From positions 849,839,760 through 849,903,759 of the forward strand of contig NC_090447.1 of NCBI RefSeq assembly GCF_031143425.1: DNA of 64,000 nucleotides. Reading direction: 5' to 3'. The DNA is from Pleurodeles waltl (taxonomy: Eukaryota; Chordata; Amphibia; Caudata; Salamandridae). Positions 23,011 through 34,594 of the stretch are shown in pieces. The translations under genes were made by a program, and so were the position numbers. Numbering within the stretch: the first letter of the stretch is position 1; each line of letters starts with the position of its first letter. The notes under the pieces are model-generated. The model was given only the letters and a program-made list of their open reading frames with translations, ran no database searches and was not told the DNA's origin.

Positions 23011-23050
23011 CATGATCCCTGGATGTGATAAGGGTGTGATTCAGACATTA
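23011..23050. repeat. ~72-bp minisatellite, right remainder
   Basis: CATGATCCCTGGATGTGATA continues the unit broken at 20449. Confidence 0.6.
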
Positions 23051-23900
23051 GGGAAAAGGATTTGGATCTGGGAGATTAGGTGTAGCTTTTGTTTGGCCGA
23101 GAAGGGCCTGTGGTGGTCAAGTTATTCTTTTTCTCTGCCTAACTTGTTATCTTTGTCTCTGAGCCTATATTGACAGACTATCAGGCTCTCTTAGTCTTGT
23201 GAACCACACAGAGCTTCCCCTGGTCACAGGATTGCATGCACTAGGAGAGGGCTAAGGTATTTTGTTTTATAAAATCATAATTTTTTCTCAGACAATTTTT
23301 TTTCTTTATTATAGTAAATAATTTATGTATCTTTGATATTGTGGTGCTAGTAAATTAATGCAACAGTATTTTGTCTTGAGTATTGTGTTTAATACCAAAG
23401 TAAAGTTTGCTATTTGATGCCAAATTTCATGACGTTTGAATTAACAATTGCACTTTCTTGTAGGTTGTGACCCTTCATATGCATTGCTATTTGTGTTTGT
23501 GAAATGTTCATGTTGATGCATCTGTAAATCATGCAGAGCTCATAGTAAAGAAGTTTGAACAGGCAATCTCCGTGTGTATATTTCCCCATGACCAGAGTAG
23601 AATTTAAGAGTCCCTAAAAACAGAAAGGTAGAGGTATTTGTCCCCTAAAGCTGCCCAACCTGTCATGGGTTCACCACTAAATCACATGCAAGCCACCTGC
23701 TTTACTATGGATGTGATCTGAATCACATTAAGGATTGTACTGCCACAGAATAAACTTTGTTCTATGGATATACAAATTTATGGACTCGGATCTATCCATT
23801 CACATTTTGGTTACCATGAACTTAAATATTTGTTATGAGTGCTTTGGTATTTGATGATTTTACACATTTAGTGGGTTTCTTGGGTAGTAAGAAACTCAAT
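23051..23900. other. Unassigned interval before gag
   Basis: AT-rich, no usable frame. By position it is the ERV leader, but the sequence itself gives no proof. Confidence 0.4.
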
Positions 23901-24720
23901 ACCATATTAGCACCTATGCAATAACTCTTTGTACTTTGTACTTTGCCCCATACTGAAACTGATGTGAGAAGTGTGTTCTATGTACTACTACTACCCTTTA
24001 TCGCTATAACTAGTCCTATTGGAGACCAGAATAACACAGTGCTTGCCCGGTCCTGCATCCCAGCAATTACACTGATAAATACTGAGCATGTCAAGCCCAC
24101 ATTCAAATCTTACAGGCGCCAAATATGGACAGCCCTAAGGGAAATGTTCCCTGATTGACCAGAGGGATTATGGCAGAAACTATGAAACCTGGGGACACCA
24201 TAACCGATTTTCTAGATAGGATGAAGGAACGATGGAGGACAAGAGGCAGGACATCCATGGACCGATATGGGCCCTCACGTTGCATACTTTTACAAAAGCC
24301 TCAAAAATGGGCTGCCCACTGAAATACAAAGTGGATTGAGCAATGTAGTGGGGCTAGACACCAAACCGTGGTGTGAGATACAAACTCCCACATTACACTA
24401 TCACAAAACAAGAAAAGGACAGGGAAAGACACGAGCAAGCCCAGAGAGACACTGCTAAGTTGGTCCAAAAAATTGTAAGAGACAACCCTCGAGGGGGCAC
24501 TTGGCCATGAGTATGCAAATGCCACCAGTTCTGAGGGGAACTCCACCACAAAACCCCAGATGGTTTCAACCTACCTACAACAGCAGAAGACAGGGAAGTT
24601 GGCAGCAACCAGACCTTAGAAAGTGTTACTATTGCCACAGAATGGGCCACTTGACCAACAGATGCCAGTTAAAGGCATATCATGAACGGAGGTTGATTCT
24701 TGTATCGGATGGGAGCTAAG
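23901..24720 (+). pseudogene. ERV gag remnant (capsid C-terminus and nucleocapsid)
   Basis: Three open pieces in different frames fall in gag order. Around 23943-24158 the frame ends in RRQIWTALREMFPD. From about 24170 DTITDFLDRMKERWR resembles the retroviral major-homology region and following helix. At 24620-24665 CYYCHRMGHLTNRC is a perfect C-x2-C-x4-H-x4-C zinc knuckle, preceded by an arginine/glutamine-rich stretch. Gag would form the particle and package genomic RNA. Stops and frameshifts between the pieces show it is inactive. It lies downstream of the LTR end and PBS at 19509-19531 on the same strand, with the minisatellite and a solo LTR between. No protease or polymerase follows, because an L2-like LINE begins at about 24740. 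Confidence 0.72.
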
Positions 24721-24739
24721 AGGTGGGGAGAAAAGTAGG

Positions 24740-27280
24740 AATTCAGTTTTTGTAGCGCTTATCTTGAGGTGGTTTTGTGATAGCCAGGTATGGGTTTGTT
24801 TTTATTGGTGTGTCAGTGGGACTGGTGATATTTTTCATGGAGGAAATCTTCAAGTTCAGCTGAGTGTCATCTGCATACATTTTATAAGCTAGATTTGCTT
24901 GTTGTAGGGTCTCTGTCAACAGTTCCCCATATAGATTGAAGAGTCTGGGAGAGATGGTGTTTTCTTGAGGACCTCCCCTCCTGACAAGGTACACTTTAGA
25001 TAAAGATCCTTCTGTTTGATTTGTATTGGAGGTTTTGAAGAAAAGATGTGAACCATTTTAGTACGTTTCCAGAAAGTCCCATTCTGGAGTTCCAGTAAAT
25101 TTAAAAGGCAACCTTAGGTGACCCTTTTGAACCCTGTAAATATATTGAGTAAGATGCAGTGGCAGCAGTCCTTCTAGTCCAGTATATTAAGAATGTCATC
25201 CATGATGTGTAGGGTGGCTGACTGAGTGCTGCGACCTGGGCTGAATCCAGACTGGAATTTGTCTAATAGGGTGAAGTATTCAATATGTTGACATAATTGA
25301 TTGTGTACACATTTCTCCAACAGTTTTGAGAGAAATGGGATGTTTGACACCAGACTGAATTCATTTAGATCTGCTATATCTCTCCCTGTTTTTTTTCAGG
25401 AGAAGGGTCATACGTATTATCTTCAAACACCCTGTTATGGTTCCTCGAGTTAACAAGATGATTGAGATTTTGCCCAGGGTGAGGAGACCAATTTATTGAG
25501 ATCTTTTATGAGTGTCAAAAGGATTGGATCATTGAAATGCTATGTTAGCTTCAGAAACACTAGGATCATGGTAGCTGATACTGTGCATTTGATGTAAGTG
25601 CATGATTACATATAAAACAGGGGCCCATATTTATACTTTTTGACGCTAAACTGCGCTAACGCAGTTTAGCGTCAAAAAATTTAGCGCCGTCTAACGCCAT
25701 TCTGAAGCGCCATGTGGGCGCCGTATTTATGGAATGGCGTTAGCCGGCGCTAGCAGACCGGCGCTGCCTGGTGTGCGTGGAAAAAAACCACGTAGACCAG
25801 GCAGCGCCGGCGTTGGGGGAAAATGGCGTTAGGGCGTCTTAAAATGGGGCAAGTCAGGTTGAGGCAAAAAAATCACCTCAACCCGATTTGCGCCATTTTT
25901 TTCGACGCCCAGACGCCATTTAAATGACTCCTGTCTTAGTAAAGACAGGAGTCATGCCCCCTTGCCCAATGGCCATGACCAGGGGACTTATGTCCCCTGG
26001 GCATGGTCATTGGGCATAGTGGCATGTAGGGGGGCACAAATAAGGCCCCCCTATGCCACAAAAAAAAATTAAAAAATATAAAAAATTATACTTACCTGAA
26101 CTTACCTGAATGTCCCTGGGGTGGGTCCCTCCATCCTTGGGTGTCCTCCTGGGGTGGGCAAGGGTGGCGGGGGGGTCCCTGGGGGCATGGGAGGGCACCT
26201 CTGGGCTCATTTTGAGCCCACAGGCCCCTTAACGCCTACCCTGACCCAGGCGTTAAATAGTGGCGCAAATGCGGGTTTTTTTGACCCGCCAACACCCGGG
26301 CGTGATTTTTGCCCGGGAGTATAAATACGACGCATTTGCGTCGCCGTCATTTTTTTAGACGGGAACGCCTTCCTTGCATCTCATTAACGCAAGGAAGGCG
26401 TTCACGCAAAAAAATGACGCTATTTGCCCATACTTTGGTGCTAGACGCGTCTAACGCCAAAGTATAAATATGGTGTTAGTTTTGCGCCGAATTTGCGTCG
26501 AAAAAAACGACGCTAATTCGGCGCAAACGGAGTATAAATACGGGCCAGGATATTTGGATAGAACACCCATCACACCCAAGATCTTATCATCAGTGAGGGT
26601 TTCAAACTCGCTCCATATGGCTTCATTTTAGTGTCAGTGGACTTGGTGTGGGTTTGAGGTCTTCTATGACTGTGGTTATTCAATAATCATGGAGTACCTT
26701 GATAGTATGGTACAGTATCCTTTCATATCAGAATTGATTGCTTTTTCAATTTCCAATATCTTCTCTTTAAAAAAGGTCACAAAGCCTTCACAGTTTTGTG
26801 GGGAGGTGTTTTGGATCACCGTGGTATTGCTGGTCCCCAATTGTTACTTAGCTATTAGAAGAACTTTTCTGATTGATTTTTGTCTCTGTCTAGTAGGGAT
26901 CTTAAAAACACGGCTTTTTTCATTCCATATGGCCTTTTGTAGGTGTTTTTAGCTCCCATAGCTTTTTTAGATGCCATGAAGAGAGTTCTTGCCTCCACAA
27001 CCTCTCTGCCAGCTTGAGTCTCTACCTTTCTTGATTTAACTTTTAGCTGAACCATGGATGGGAAAATTAGTTTTGTGTCTTTTGAAGCACAGTGGAGTTA
27101 ACACCTCTTTTACATCTAACAATTTTAGTTGTAGTGCTCAATAAGCTGTTGTAGGCTACTCAATTCACTTACCGGTGGAAGGCTTTTCTGGCATAGGCAG
27201 CCAAGTCATTTCTGTTCATGTTTCTATCATCTATCATCTGGTGTTTTGGTTTGATCTCTTGCCCTCTTGCTCCCAGACCA
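24740..27280 (-). pseudogene. L2-like LINE reverse transcriptase remnant, split by a MITE
   Basis: On the minus strand the order is endonuclease-RT linker (27060-26560, with FFKEKILEIEKAI), then after the MITE the RT core. About 25440-25080 shows FLSKLLEKCVHNQL and FQSGFSPG; 24994-24860 shows PRLFNLYGELL and YADDTQL, the catalytic box. The piece then jumps to a 3' tail (AAGCGCTACAAAAAC) typical of L2/CR1-type elements, so the RT C-terminus is deleted. Such LINEs reverse-transcribe their RNA at a nicked target. The 5' end is truncated at the junction with Harbinger copy 2 near 27280; the exact base is uncertain. Multiple stops and frameshifts make it inactive. Confidence 0.75.
25622..26546. 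mobile_element. Serial-hairpin MITE (GCGCCATT family), copy 1
   Basis: Terminal inverted repeats are GGCCCATATTTATAC and GTATAAATACGGGCC (14/15), flanked by AGG on both sides. The interior is a row of hairpins: perfect 19-bp arms at 25637-25655/25660-25678, others at about 25765-25805, 25927-25955 and 25970-26010, and an outer set at 26335-26405. It has no coding frame. It splits the L2-like LINE. A truncated second copy is at 60150-60360. Confidence 0.8.
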
Positions 27281-27404
27281 CCAGCATCCAGAGGCACACA
27301 ACATCATCACGCATACACCATTCACATACCTCAAAGAACACACCCCAACACATCACCCAACACATCACAACAACCATCACTTCACACATCACCCACACCA
27401 CATC

Positions 27405-28261
27405 ATGGCACCTCAAAGACACCCCAGGTTTTCTGAGGAGGAGCTCAGGGTCATGGTGGAGGAAATCATCCGGGTAGATCCACAGCTATTCGGATCACAG
27501 GTGAGCAGACGTCAATTGCTAGGAAGATGGAGTTATGGCAGAGAATTGTCGACAGGTTCAACGCAGTGGGACAGCATCCAAGAACATGGGATGACATCAG
27601 GAAGAGGTGGAACGACCTACGTGGGAAAGTACGTTCTGTGGTATCCGGACACCCCTCAAGAAACACCACCACAGCACCCACCCAGTGGGCCCTTACCTCT
27701 ATCCCCAGGACATGTCAATCATCAGTGTGTCCACCCCTACAGGGGGTCAGTGGCAGTGGGCACACGGTTCAGGGGACAGAGGCACAGGACAACAGGGAAG
27801 CTGGGAGGACTGCTGTGCGACAGGGGTAGGACAGGCCCAGGAAACTGACTTTTCAGGAGGCACTCACCAACATCCTGGGAGCATAAAACCATTCCCACCA
27901 TTCCTAGAAGACGATGGGCCAGATACTGGACTAGTTGCAGGAGACCTAGCGGCTGCAGGAGTTACAATATCTGGGGATCAGGGAGGACCTGAAGGACATC
28001 CACACCACCCTGGTCACCATTGCAGGGGTGCTGGCAGACATGGCCAAGACCATGAGGGAGGCAGTGGCACACCACCGGGCCCCTGACACTAGCCACACCG
28101 ATGAACAGTCCACTGCTGCCGCTAGTGGACATGAGGCCCTGCCACACGACCAAAAGGCCACCAGTACCCCTCCCCCTACAGAAGGAGAACCACCCAGCAA
28201 ATGGTCCCTGCGATCCAAGCAGAAGCCAGAGACACTTGCCAAGACCCCCACCAGGAAATAA
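27405..28261 (+). pseudogene. Myb/SANT-like gene 1 of Harbinger copy 2
   Basis: From ATG 27405 the frame reads FSEEELRVMVEEIIRVD, then shifts by one base near 27510 into KMELWQRIVDRFNAVGQHP and KRWNDLRGKVRSVV. Together these form a Myb/SANT-like DNA-binding domain of about 85 residues. A Ser/Thr/Pro-rich part follows, shorter than in copy 1. Around 27850-28060 a helical, leucine-rich coiled coil is seen, with GVLADMAKTMREAV at its end. The C-terminus is basic (KWSLRSKQKPE) and ends at a TAA at 28259-28261. At least two frameshifts make it a pseudogene. Such proteins are known partners of Harbinger transposases; here the gene is divergent from the transposase and adjacent to the now lost left terminus. 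Confidence 0.75.
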
Positions 28262-28776
28262 GACTCTCCTGATTGTCACCCTTGGGTCCCACTCTGTCAC
28301 CCTGTCCACCTTGAACTGCCATTGCTCCCCTTCCTATGCCCCATCGAACAATGCACCTGTGATACAAATAGATTGGACTCTATCCTGGACTTTCCTCCAT
28401 CCACCCCAGCCCACTGCACATCCCCTTCTACCTCTTTGCACTTAAATAAACACCCTTTGAAAAAATACAAGTATGGAGTATGTCAAATGATTTAACTATG
28501 TATTTGTTTAACAAGGTTTAAACACTGCAATACAACTGTACAGTAATGTATACATAGGAATGACCTGTAGTTGGCTGCAGCCAATACACCAGGTGCCAGA
28601 GTGGGGCACAGAACTGCCAAAGGGTACAGTAAGTGGCCATAGAATTGGGAGGATCAGCCTGCCAGGTACAATGTCAAATACAAAACTGTCAATGCAAAGT
28701 AAAGTTACAGTGTCTTACCTGTGTGTCACTGGAAGTACTGTTGTATTATTGCTGTTCTGTTGTCCTCATCCTCATC

Positions 28777-29850
28777 CTATGCCTCCTCATCTTCACTGTC
28801 CACAGGGCCCACTACTGCCAAACACCCATCTCCAGCCTCATCCTCCTGCAGAAAAGGCACCTGACATCTCAAGGCAAGCTTATGCAAAATGCAGCATGCC
28901 ACGATGATCTGGCACACCTTCTTGGGTGAGTAGCACAGGGATCCACCTGTTAGATGTAGGCACCAAAACCTGGCTTTCAGGAGGCTGAATTTCCTCTCTA
29001 TTATTCTCCTTGTTGGCCCATGTGCCTCATTGTAACTTTCCTCTGCCCTTGTCTGGGGATTCCTCACAGGGGTCAGTAGCCATGAGAGGTTGGGGTAACC
29101 AGAGTCACCTGATAAAATCGAAGAACAGCTGTTAGACACACACTAACCATTAGGGCCCACACCATACCCATACACCAAAATCCACTGGGTGGGAACCAAG
29201 GATCACCTATTAGCCACACCCGGTGCCTCTGGAGTTGAGCCATCACATATGGGATGCTGCTATTCCTCAGAATATAGCCATCATGCACAGAGCCAGGATA
29301 ATTAGCATTGACATGGGAGATGTACTGGTCCGCCAGGCACACTATCTGCACATTCATCGAGTGAAAGCTCTTTCGATTTCTGAACACCTGTTAATTTCTC
29401 GGGGGGGGAAATATATGTACCATCAATAGTCCCAATAATACTGGGGCTATGTCCCATTGCATAGAAGTCAGCGTTCACTGTGGCCAAATCCTCCACCTGG
29501 GGGAAAATGATGTAGCTGTGCATGTGTTTTATCAGGGCAGACAACACTCTGGTCAGCACTATTGAGAACATGGGTTGTGACATTCCTGCTGCCAAGCCCA
29601 CTGTCACTTGGAAGGAGCCAGTTGCCAAGAAATGGAGCACAGATAGGACTTGCACAAGAGGGGGGATCCCGGTGGGGTGACGGATAGCAGATATCAGGTC
29701 AGGCTCCAATTGGGCACCCAGCTCTGTGATTGGGGCCATGTAAAGCCTATAGGTGAGGATAATGTGCCTGTCCTCCATTGTTGCCAAGTCCACCAGCAGT
29801 CTGTAGATGGGGGATGTCTCCATCTCCTATTCATCCGCAGCGGTTGTAAT
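28777..29850 (-). pseudogene. PIF/Harbinger transposase, copy 2 (body exons)
   Basis: The body exon (29850-29207) starts after an acceptor-like CCACTAG and contains METSPIYRLLVDL, a helix-turn-helix-like region (SGSFQVTVGLAAGMSQPMFS in its general form, here ATGSFQV), and IIGTIDGTYI with the first catalytic Asp. A G8 run at about 29400-29407 coincides with a frameshift. The frame resumes with SFHSMNVQIVCLADQYI and YPGSVHDGYILRN. A 98-bp intron (29206-29109) with GT and AG ends follows in phase 1. The last exon opens GDSGYPNLSWLLTPV (second Asp) and has RRIIERKFSLLKARF (catalytic Glu) and an acidic C-terminus. All three catalytic positions survive, so the only obvious lesions are the frameshift and a TAG just before METSP. 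HARBI1-like DDE transposases cut and paste at TWA sites. Confidence 0.9.
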
Positions 29851-30294
29851 CTAGTGGGCAAAACGGGGAGCAGCTGGTCAGTATTCCACATTCCCAAACA
29901 ATACACTGCATTGCATGTTGTGACTGTGACAGTATGTTGTTGGATAGGCCCAAATGGTGCCTATGTGTACTGTGACACAGTTAGGACCCACGGGCTGCCC
30001 TCCCTTAAATGGCGTCCGCCTGTCCTGTTTGGAGGGACAGGTGGAAATGATGTAATTCCGCTGACGTTGTGGGCCGTTGTGGGAGGCGGTTAAGTACCGC
30101 CGTGCAACTCCTCATTGGTTATCATTGGGGCCTATGGGTTACAGTGGCCAATGGTGATGTACGCCGGCGGTGACGGTACGCACCGCCACAGAAGTGACCG
30201 CCATTTTCTATCTGTTAACTCACTTGCTACCTGACCTTCAACAGGAGAGGACCTACACTGCAAGTGCCGCTGTGACCTGTGTCTGGAATCGACC

Positions 30295-33123
30295 ATGGCC
30301 TGTGTCACTGGGGAAAGGGCCCCTGCCTTCACTGCTGTGGAGTTGGAGAAACTGGTGGATGGGGTCCTACCCCAGTACCGAATGCTGTATGGGCCTCCAG
30401 ACCAACAGGTGAGTACAATGTGAGCACGATGCAAGGGGCATAGATGCATTGACTGCTGTGTGTGAGGGCCTCGTGTGGGGTGGTTGATGGAAGGGTTCTG
30501 GGCAGCGTGCTGCATGTATGGTGGGCAATGTCTGTGCATAAGAGGATATGAGGGCTATGGTGGGCCATGAGTGTAAGAGGCCGGATGGTATGACTAATTC
30601 CTTTTTCTATGTATCTTTTTCTGCAGGTCAATGCCCATCAGAAAAAGGGTATATGGCATGCCATCGCTAAGGACGTGCGGACCCTGGGGGTCTACGGCAG
30701 GCGGAGCACCCACTGTCGCAAACGGTGGGAGGACCTGAGATGCTGGGCAACGAAGATAGTGGAGGCCCAGCTGGGAATGGCCTCCCAACCAGGAAGGCTT
30801 GCCCGTCGAACCCTGAACTCCCTGATGGCCCGCATACTGGTGGTGGCCTATCCGGAGCTGGATGGGTGTTTGAGGGCATCACGGCAGCCACAAGAGGGTG
30901 AGTACAGTTTCACAATATACTACTTGCACGTGGTGGGGTTGTCTCCTGGTGGGAGATGTGGACCTGTGGGGGCCCCTAGGCCAGGCAGACATTGCAAGGT
31001 AGGGTCCATGTTGGGCAGGGGCTGATGAACACCACCTCCTAACAAGCTAGTCGGCATCCACTTCTCGGCAGGGGTCTGTGAGTGTCAGGTATGCTGCTAT
31101 TGGCGTTAGGTATTCCTGTCCATGTGCTGGTTACTAGCATTGTAACTGGTAGTGCATTGCCTAGTGCGTAGGGCTGTTCCCTGTGTCTCTGTGTGTCGCG
31201 TATGCCAACGGTGGTGCTGTAACTGCCATTGACCAAGTGTATCCTTTGTCTCTTCCCCCCCTTTTTGTTTTGTCACCCTGTCCTTATGTGCATTAGCATC
31301 ATCTGGGGGAGGAGCAGAGGCACCGGCGACCTAGGGAGCTGCATCCCACATGGCCCTGCAGGCGGAATCCACTGACGGTGAGGGCACCAGTGGGACGGAG
31401 GGCAAGGGGAGCACCACGGTGGAGAAAGGAGGGTACAGTTCGGACAGTGATATCTCCTCCGATGGAAGCTCCCTGCTGGTGGCGGACACCCCAATTACAG
31501 GTACAGCCGCCACCCCCTGTACCAGCACCACCCTCCCAGCAGCCCCTAGCATGTTTCCTGTGCCTCCTCACCCAGGATGGTGGGCATCTCCTTCGCCCCA
31601 GGCACCTCAGACCCTGCCCAAGTTAGCCCTTCTGCCCTGAGTGAGGAGGCTATTGACCTCCTACGATCCATCTCTGTTGGGCAGTCAACCATAGGGAATG
31701 CCATCCAGGGGCTGGCAGGCCATTTGCAACAAACAAATGCATTCCTGGAAGGCATTCACTCTGGCATGGAGGCCCAACAGAGATCAATCCAGGCTCTGGC
31801 CTCCTCCCTGATGGCAGCCATTGTCCCTGTCTCAAGCCTCCCCCCTCCAACTTCCTCTACCCAGTCCCATTCCCCTCAACCCCAACCTATCCTAAGCACA
31901 CATTCAGACCAGCATACACACAAGACAACACACAGGAGTGGCTCAGGCAAACACAAGCACCACACATCATCCCACAGGTACTCACACAAACACCATCTAG
32001 ATGCAGACATAACAACATCCATTGCCTCCATTGTGTCCCCCTCCTCCTCCTCGTCCACCACCCTCCCAGTAGCGTCTCCACTCACACCTGCATGCACTAC
32101 ATCCTCATCCACTACCCCATCACCATCACACCTATCACTAAACACCACTCACTGGCAGTCACCACCCCCACATCCATGCACACGTCCCCTGTGTCCTCTC
32201 CCACTGTGTCTGTGCCCCCTCCTCCTAAAGTACACAAACGTAAGCACTCAGACACCCAACAGCCATCCACCTCACAACAGCATCCAGCCCATGCACCTGC
32301 ACCCACACACAGCAGACACCTCCAACAACCACTTCCTCATCCTCCACTCCCAAACCTTCACCCTCTTCCCGCTCCAGTGTCCCTAAGAAGCTTTTCACCT
32401 CCACCGTTGATCTCTTCCCTACCCCTCCCCTGTCCTTCACGTTGGGCCAGGGTGGTCAGAACCCAGGCTAGCACCTCAGCCACCCAGTCCACGGCCACAG
32501 TAGTGTCAGCAGCTACTGCAGATGGGAGAGGCTCCAGGGAACCAACCATCAGCACTGTCGGTGTGCCTGCACCAGCTGCCAAGGGGAAAGGCAAGGAAGC
32601 ACCACCAGCTGCCAAGGGTAAGGTGGAGGAGGCACCACCAGCTGCCAAAGTGCAGGGCAAAGGGCCTGCACCTGCAGGCAGGAAGGACAGGGGGCCTGGT
32701 GCTGGGACTGATTCTGAGCCCCCACCACCAACCATGGTGGTTCAGCCGTCCGAGGCTGCAGGGGAAGGGCTGGAGCCTCCCCCCCCACTGACATCCCTGG
32801 CACCAGCACCGCCACCAGCACCACTGCCAGCAGCAGCAGGCCCAGTCGGCAGCCGTCTGAGGCTGCAGGGGAAGGGCTGGAGCCTCCCCCCACCACTTGC
32901 ATCCCTGACACCAGCACTGCCACTAGCACCACTGCCAGCAGCAGCAGACCCAGTGGGCAGCCGTCCAAGATTGCAGGGGAAGGGCTGCAGCCTCCACCCA
33001 CCACTGCCAGCCCCGACACCAGCACCGCCACTGCCACCACTGAGCAGCCGTCTCCGCCGGCGGGCAGTGTGTAGTCGTGCCTATATGGGCTGTAGTGCGT
33101 CCTGGAGTCTGCAAATCCTGTAG
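30295..33123 (+). pseudogene. Myb/SANT-like gene 2 of Harbinger copy 2 (three exons)
   Basis: Exon 1 (30295-30408, 38 codons) opens with ATG and encodes FTAVELEKLVDGVLPQYRM. Intron 1 (30409-30626, 218 bp, GTGAGT...CTGCAG) is phase 0. Exon 2 (30627-30897) encodes KKGIWHAIAKDV and STHCRKRWEDLRCWA, completing a Myb/SANT-like domain, then LMARILVVAYPEL. Intron 2 (30898-31296, 399 bp, GTGAGT...CATTAG) is phase 1. Exon 3 starts at 31297, has an in-frame TAG at 31332-31334, an acidic/serine segment, a coiled-coil-like helix (EEAIDLLRSISVGQ to about 31830), then a His/Thr/Pro-rich tail and Ala/Pro repeats, ending at 33123. Two frameshifts (near 31600 and 32100) add to the stop. Intron lengths match copy 1 within 1 bp. 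DNA binding to Harbinger ends is inferred from the family. Confidence 0.8.
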
Positions 33124-33239
33124 GTGTGACACCCAGGTGAGAGACCGTGACCATGCACTCCACAAGTGCTGCATCACTGGGCACAAGGTCCCCTTCAGAA
33201 CCAATGGAAGAATCCAACCACTCATCCCCTCCTTGCCAG

Positions 33240-33660
33240 GATGAAGCACACTGGGCACAATGCCCCCTCCAGAACCAGGGGAAGAAGCCATCCACTTACC
33301 CCCTCCTTGCCAGGATGAAGAACACTGGGCACAAGGCCCCCTCCAGAACCAGTGGAGAAGCCACCCACTCACCCCCTCCTTGCCAGGATGAAGCACACTG
33401 GGCACAATGCCCCCTCCAGAACCAGTGGAAGAAGCCATCCACTCATCCCCTCCTTGCCAGGATGAGCACACTGGGCACAATGCCCCCTCCAGAACCAGTG
33501 GAAGACACCATCCACTCACCCCTTCCTTGCCAGGATGAAGCACACCTGGCACAAGGCCCCCTCCAGAACCTGTGGAAGAAGCCCTCCACTCACCCCCTCC
33601 TTGCCCGGATGAAGCACACTGGGCACAAGGCCCCCTCCAGAACCAGTGGAGAAGCCACCC
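33240..33660. repeat. ~72-bp tandem repeat downstream of Myb2
   Basis: Six units registered by GAAGCACACTGGGCACAA near 33243, 33316, 33388, 33463, 33537 and 33611. They share CCCCTCCAGAACCAGTGG. The array lies just past the Myb2 stop. Confidence 0.8.
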
Positions 33661-33668
33661 ACTAGAGA

Positions 33669-34135
33669 GACTGTGGCTTTGCACTCCCCAGGACCAAACA
33701 GTGGGCAACTCACCCACTTGAGAGACTGTGGCTTTGCACTCCCCAGGACCAAGCAGTGGGCAAACCACCCACTTGAGAGACTGTGGTGTTGCACTCCCCA
33801 GGGCAAGTCAGTGGGCAACCCACCCACTTGAGAGACTGTGACTTTGCACTCCCCAGGACCAAGCAGTGGGCAACCCACCCACTTGAGAGACTGTGGCTTT
33901 GCACTCCCCAGGACCAAGCAGTGGACAAACCACCCACTTGAGAGACTGTGGTGTTGCACTCCCCAGGACAAGTCAGTGGGCAACCCACCCACTTGAGTGA
34001 CTGTGGCTTTGTACTCCCCAGGACCAAGCAGTGAGCAACCCACCCACTTGAGAGACTGTGGCTTTGCACTCCCCAGGACCAAGCAGTGGGCAACCCACCC
34101 ACTTGAGAGACTGTGGCTTTGCACTCCCCATGGCA
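33669..34135. repeat. 55-bp tandem repeat in Harbinger copy 2
   Basis: Units begin at GACTGTGG, at 33669, 33724, 33779, 33834 and onward in steps of 55 bp for about eight to nine copies. Each has TTTGCACTCCCCAGGACC and CACCCACTTGAGA. Two unit variants alternate (GGCTTTG and GGTGTTG). Confidence 0.85.
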
Positions 34136-34594
34136 TCGCACAGGGCATGTAGCCCCCTCCAGGACCAGTGGGGTTGTACCATCTTCCGGCTGAGGTGCCC
34201 CCCCCGTTCCCCATCCTGCATGAGGTGCCTCTGTATTTTCAACCTGATGCCCCTGCAGTATTCTCTCCGTGTTGTTGGTGGAGTCAAGTGGGGCCTTGGC
34301 CTATGTGATGTGGCCCTGTGGCCCACGGACATTGAGGACTGGGCAGTGTCCCTCCATTTGTATATATGTATATACTGTATTGATTTTGATTCACGAGTTT
34401 CTCATATTTTATCTTATTACACTCACTTTAATCAATTCCTTTTGTCCTTGAATTATTCCTGAGGGGTACGAGGTGTATATGTAATGTTGATGCATCTGTT
34501 TGTGTGTATGGTGATGGGGGGGGGTGTGTGTTGCGTGTGTGTGTCACTCTCTTTTTCCTCCCCCCTCCCTTATGTGCTAGGCAGCAGTACTCAC

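Noticed and set aside
33240..34135. CRISPR-like regular repeats
   Set aside because: Units are contiguous and homologous over their full length, without unique spacers. The DNA is eukaryotic.
33147..34214. Long frames across the tandem arrays on both strands
   Set aside because: The 72-bp repeat keeps frame by its period and the frames have no domain. The Myb2 stop at 33123 precedes them.
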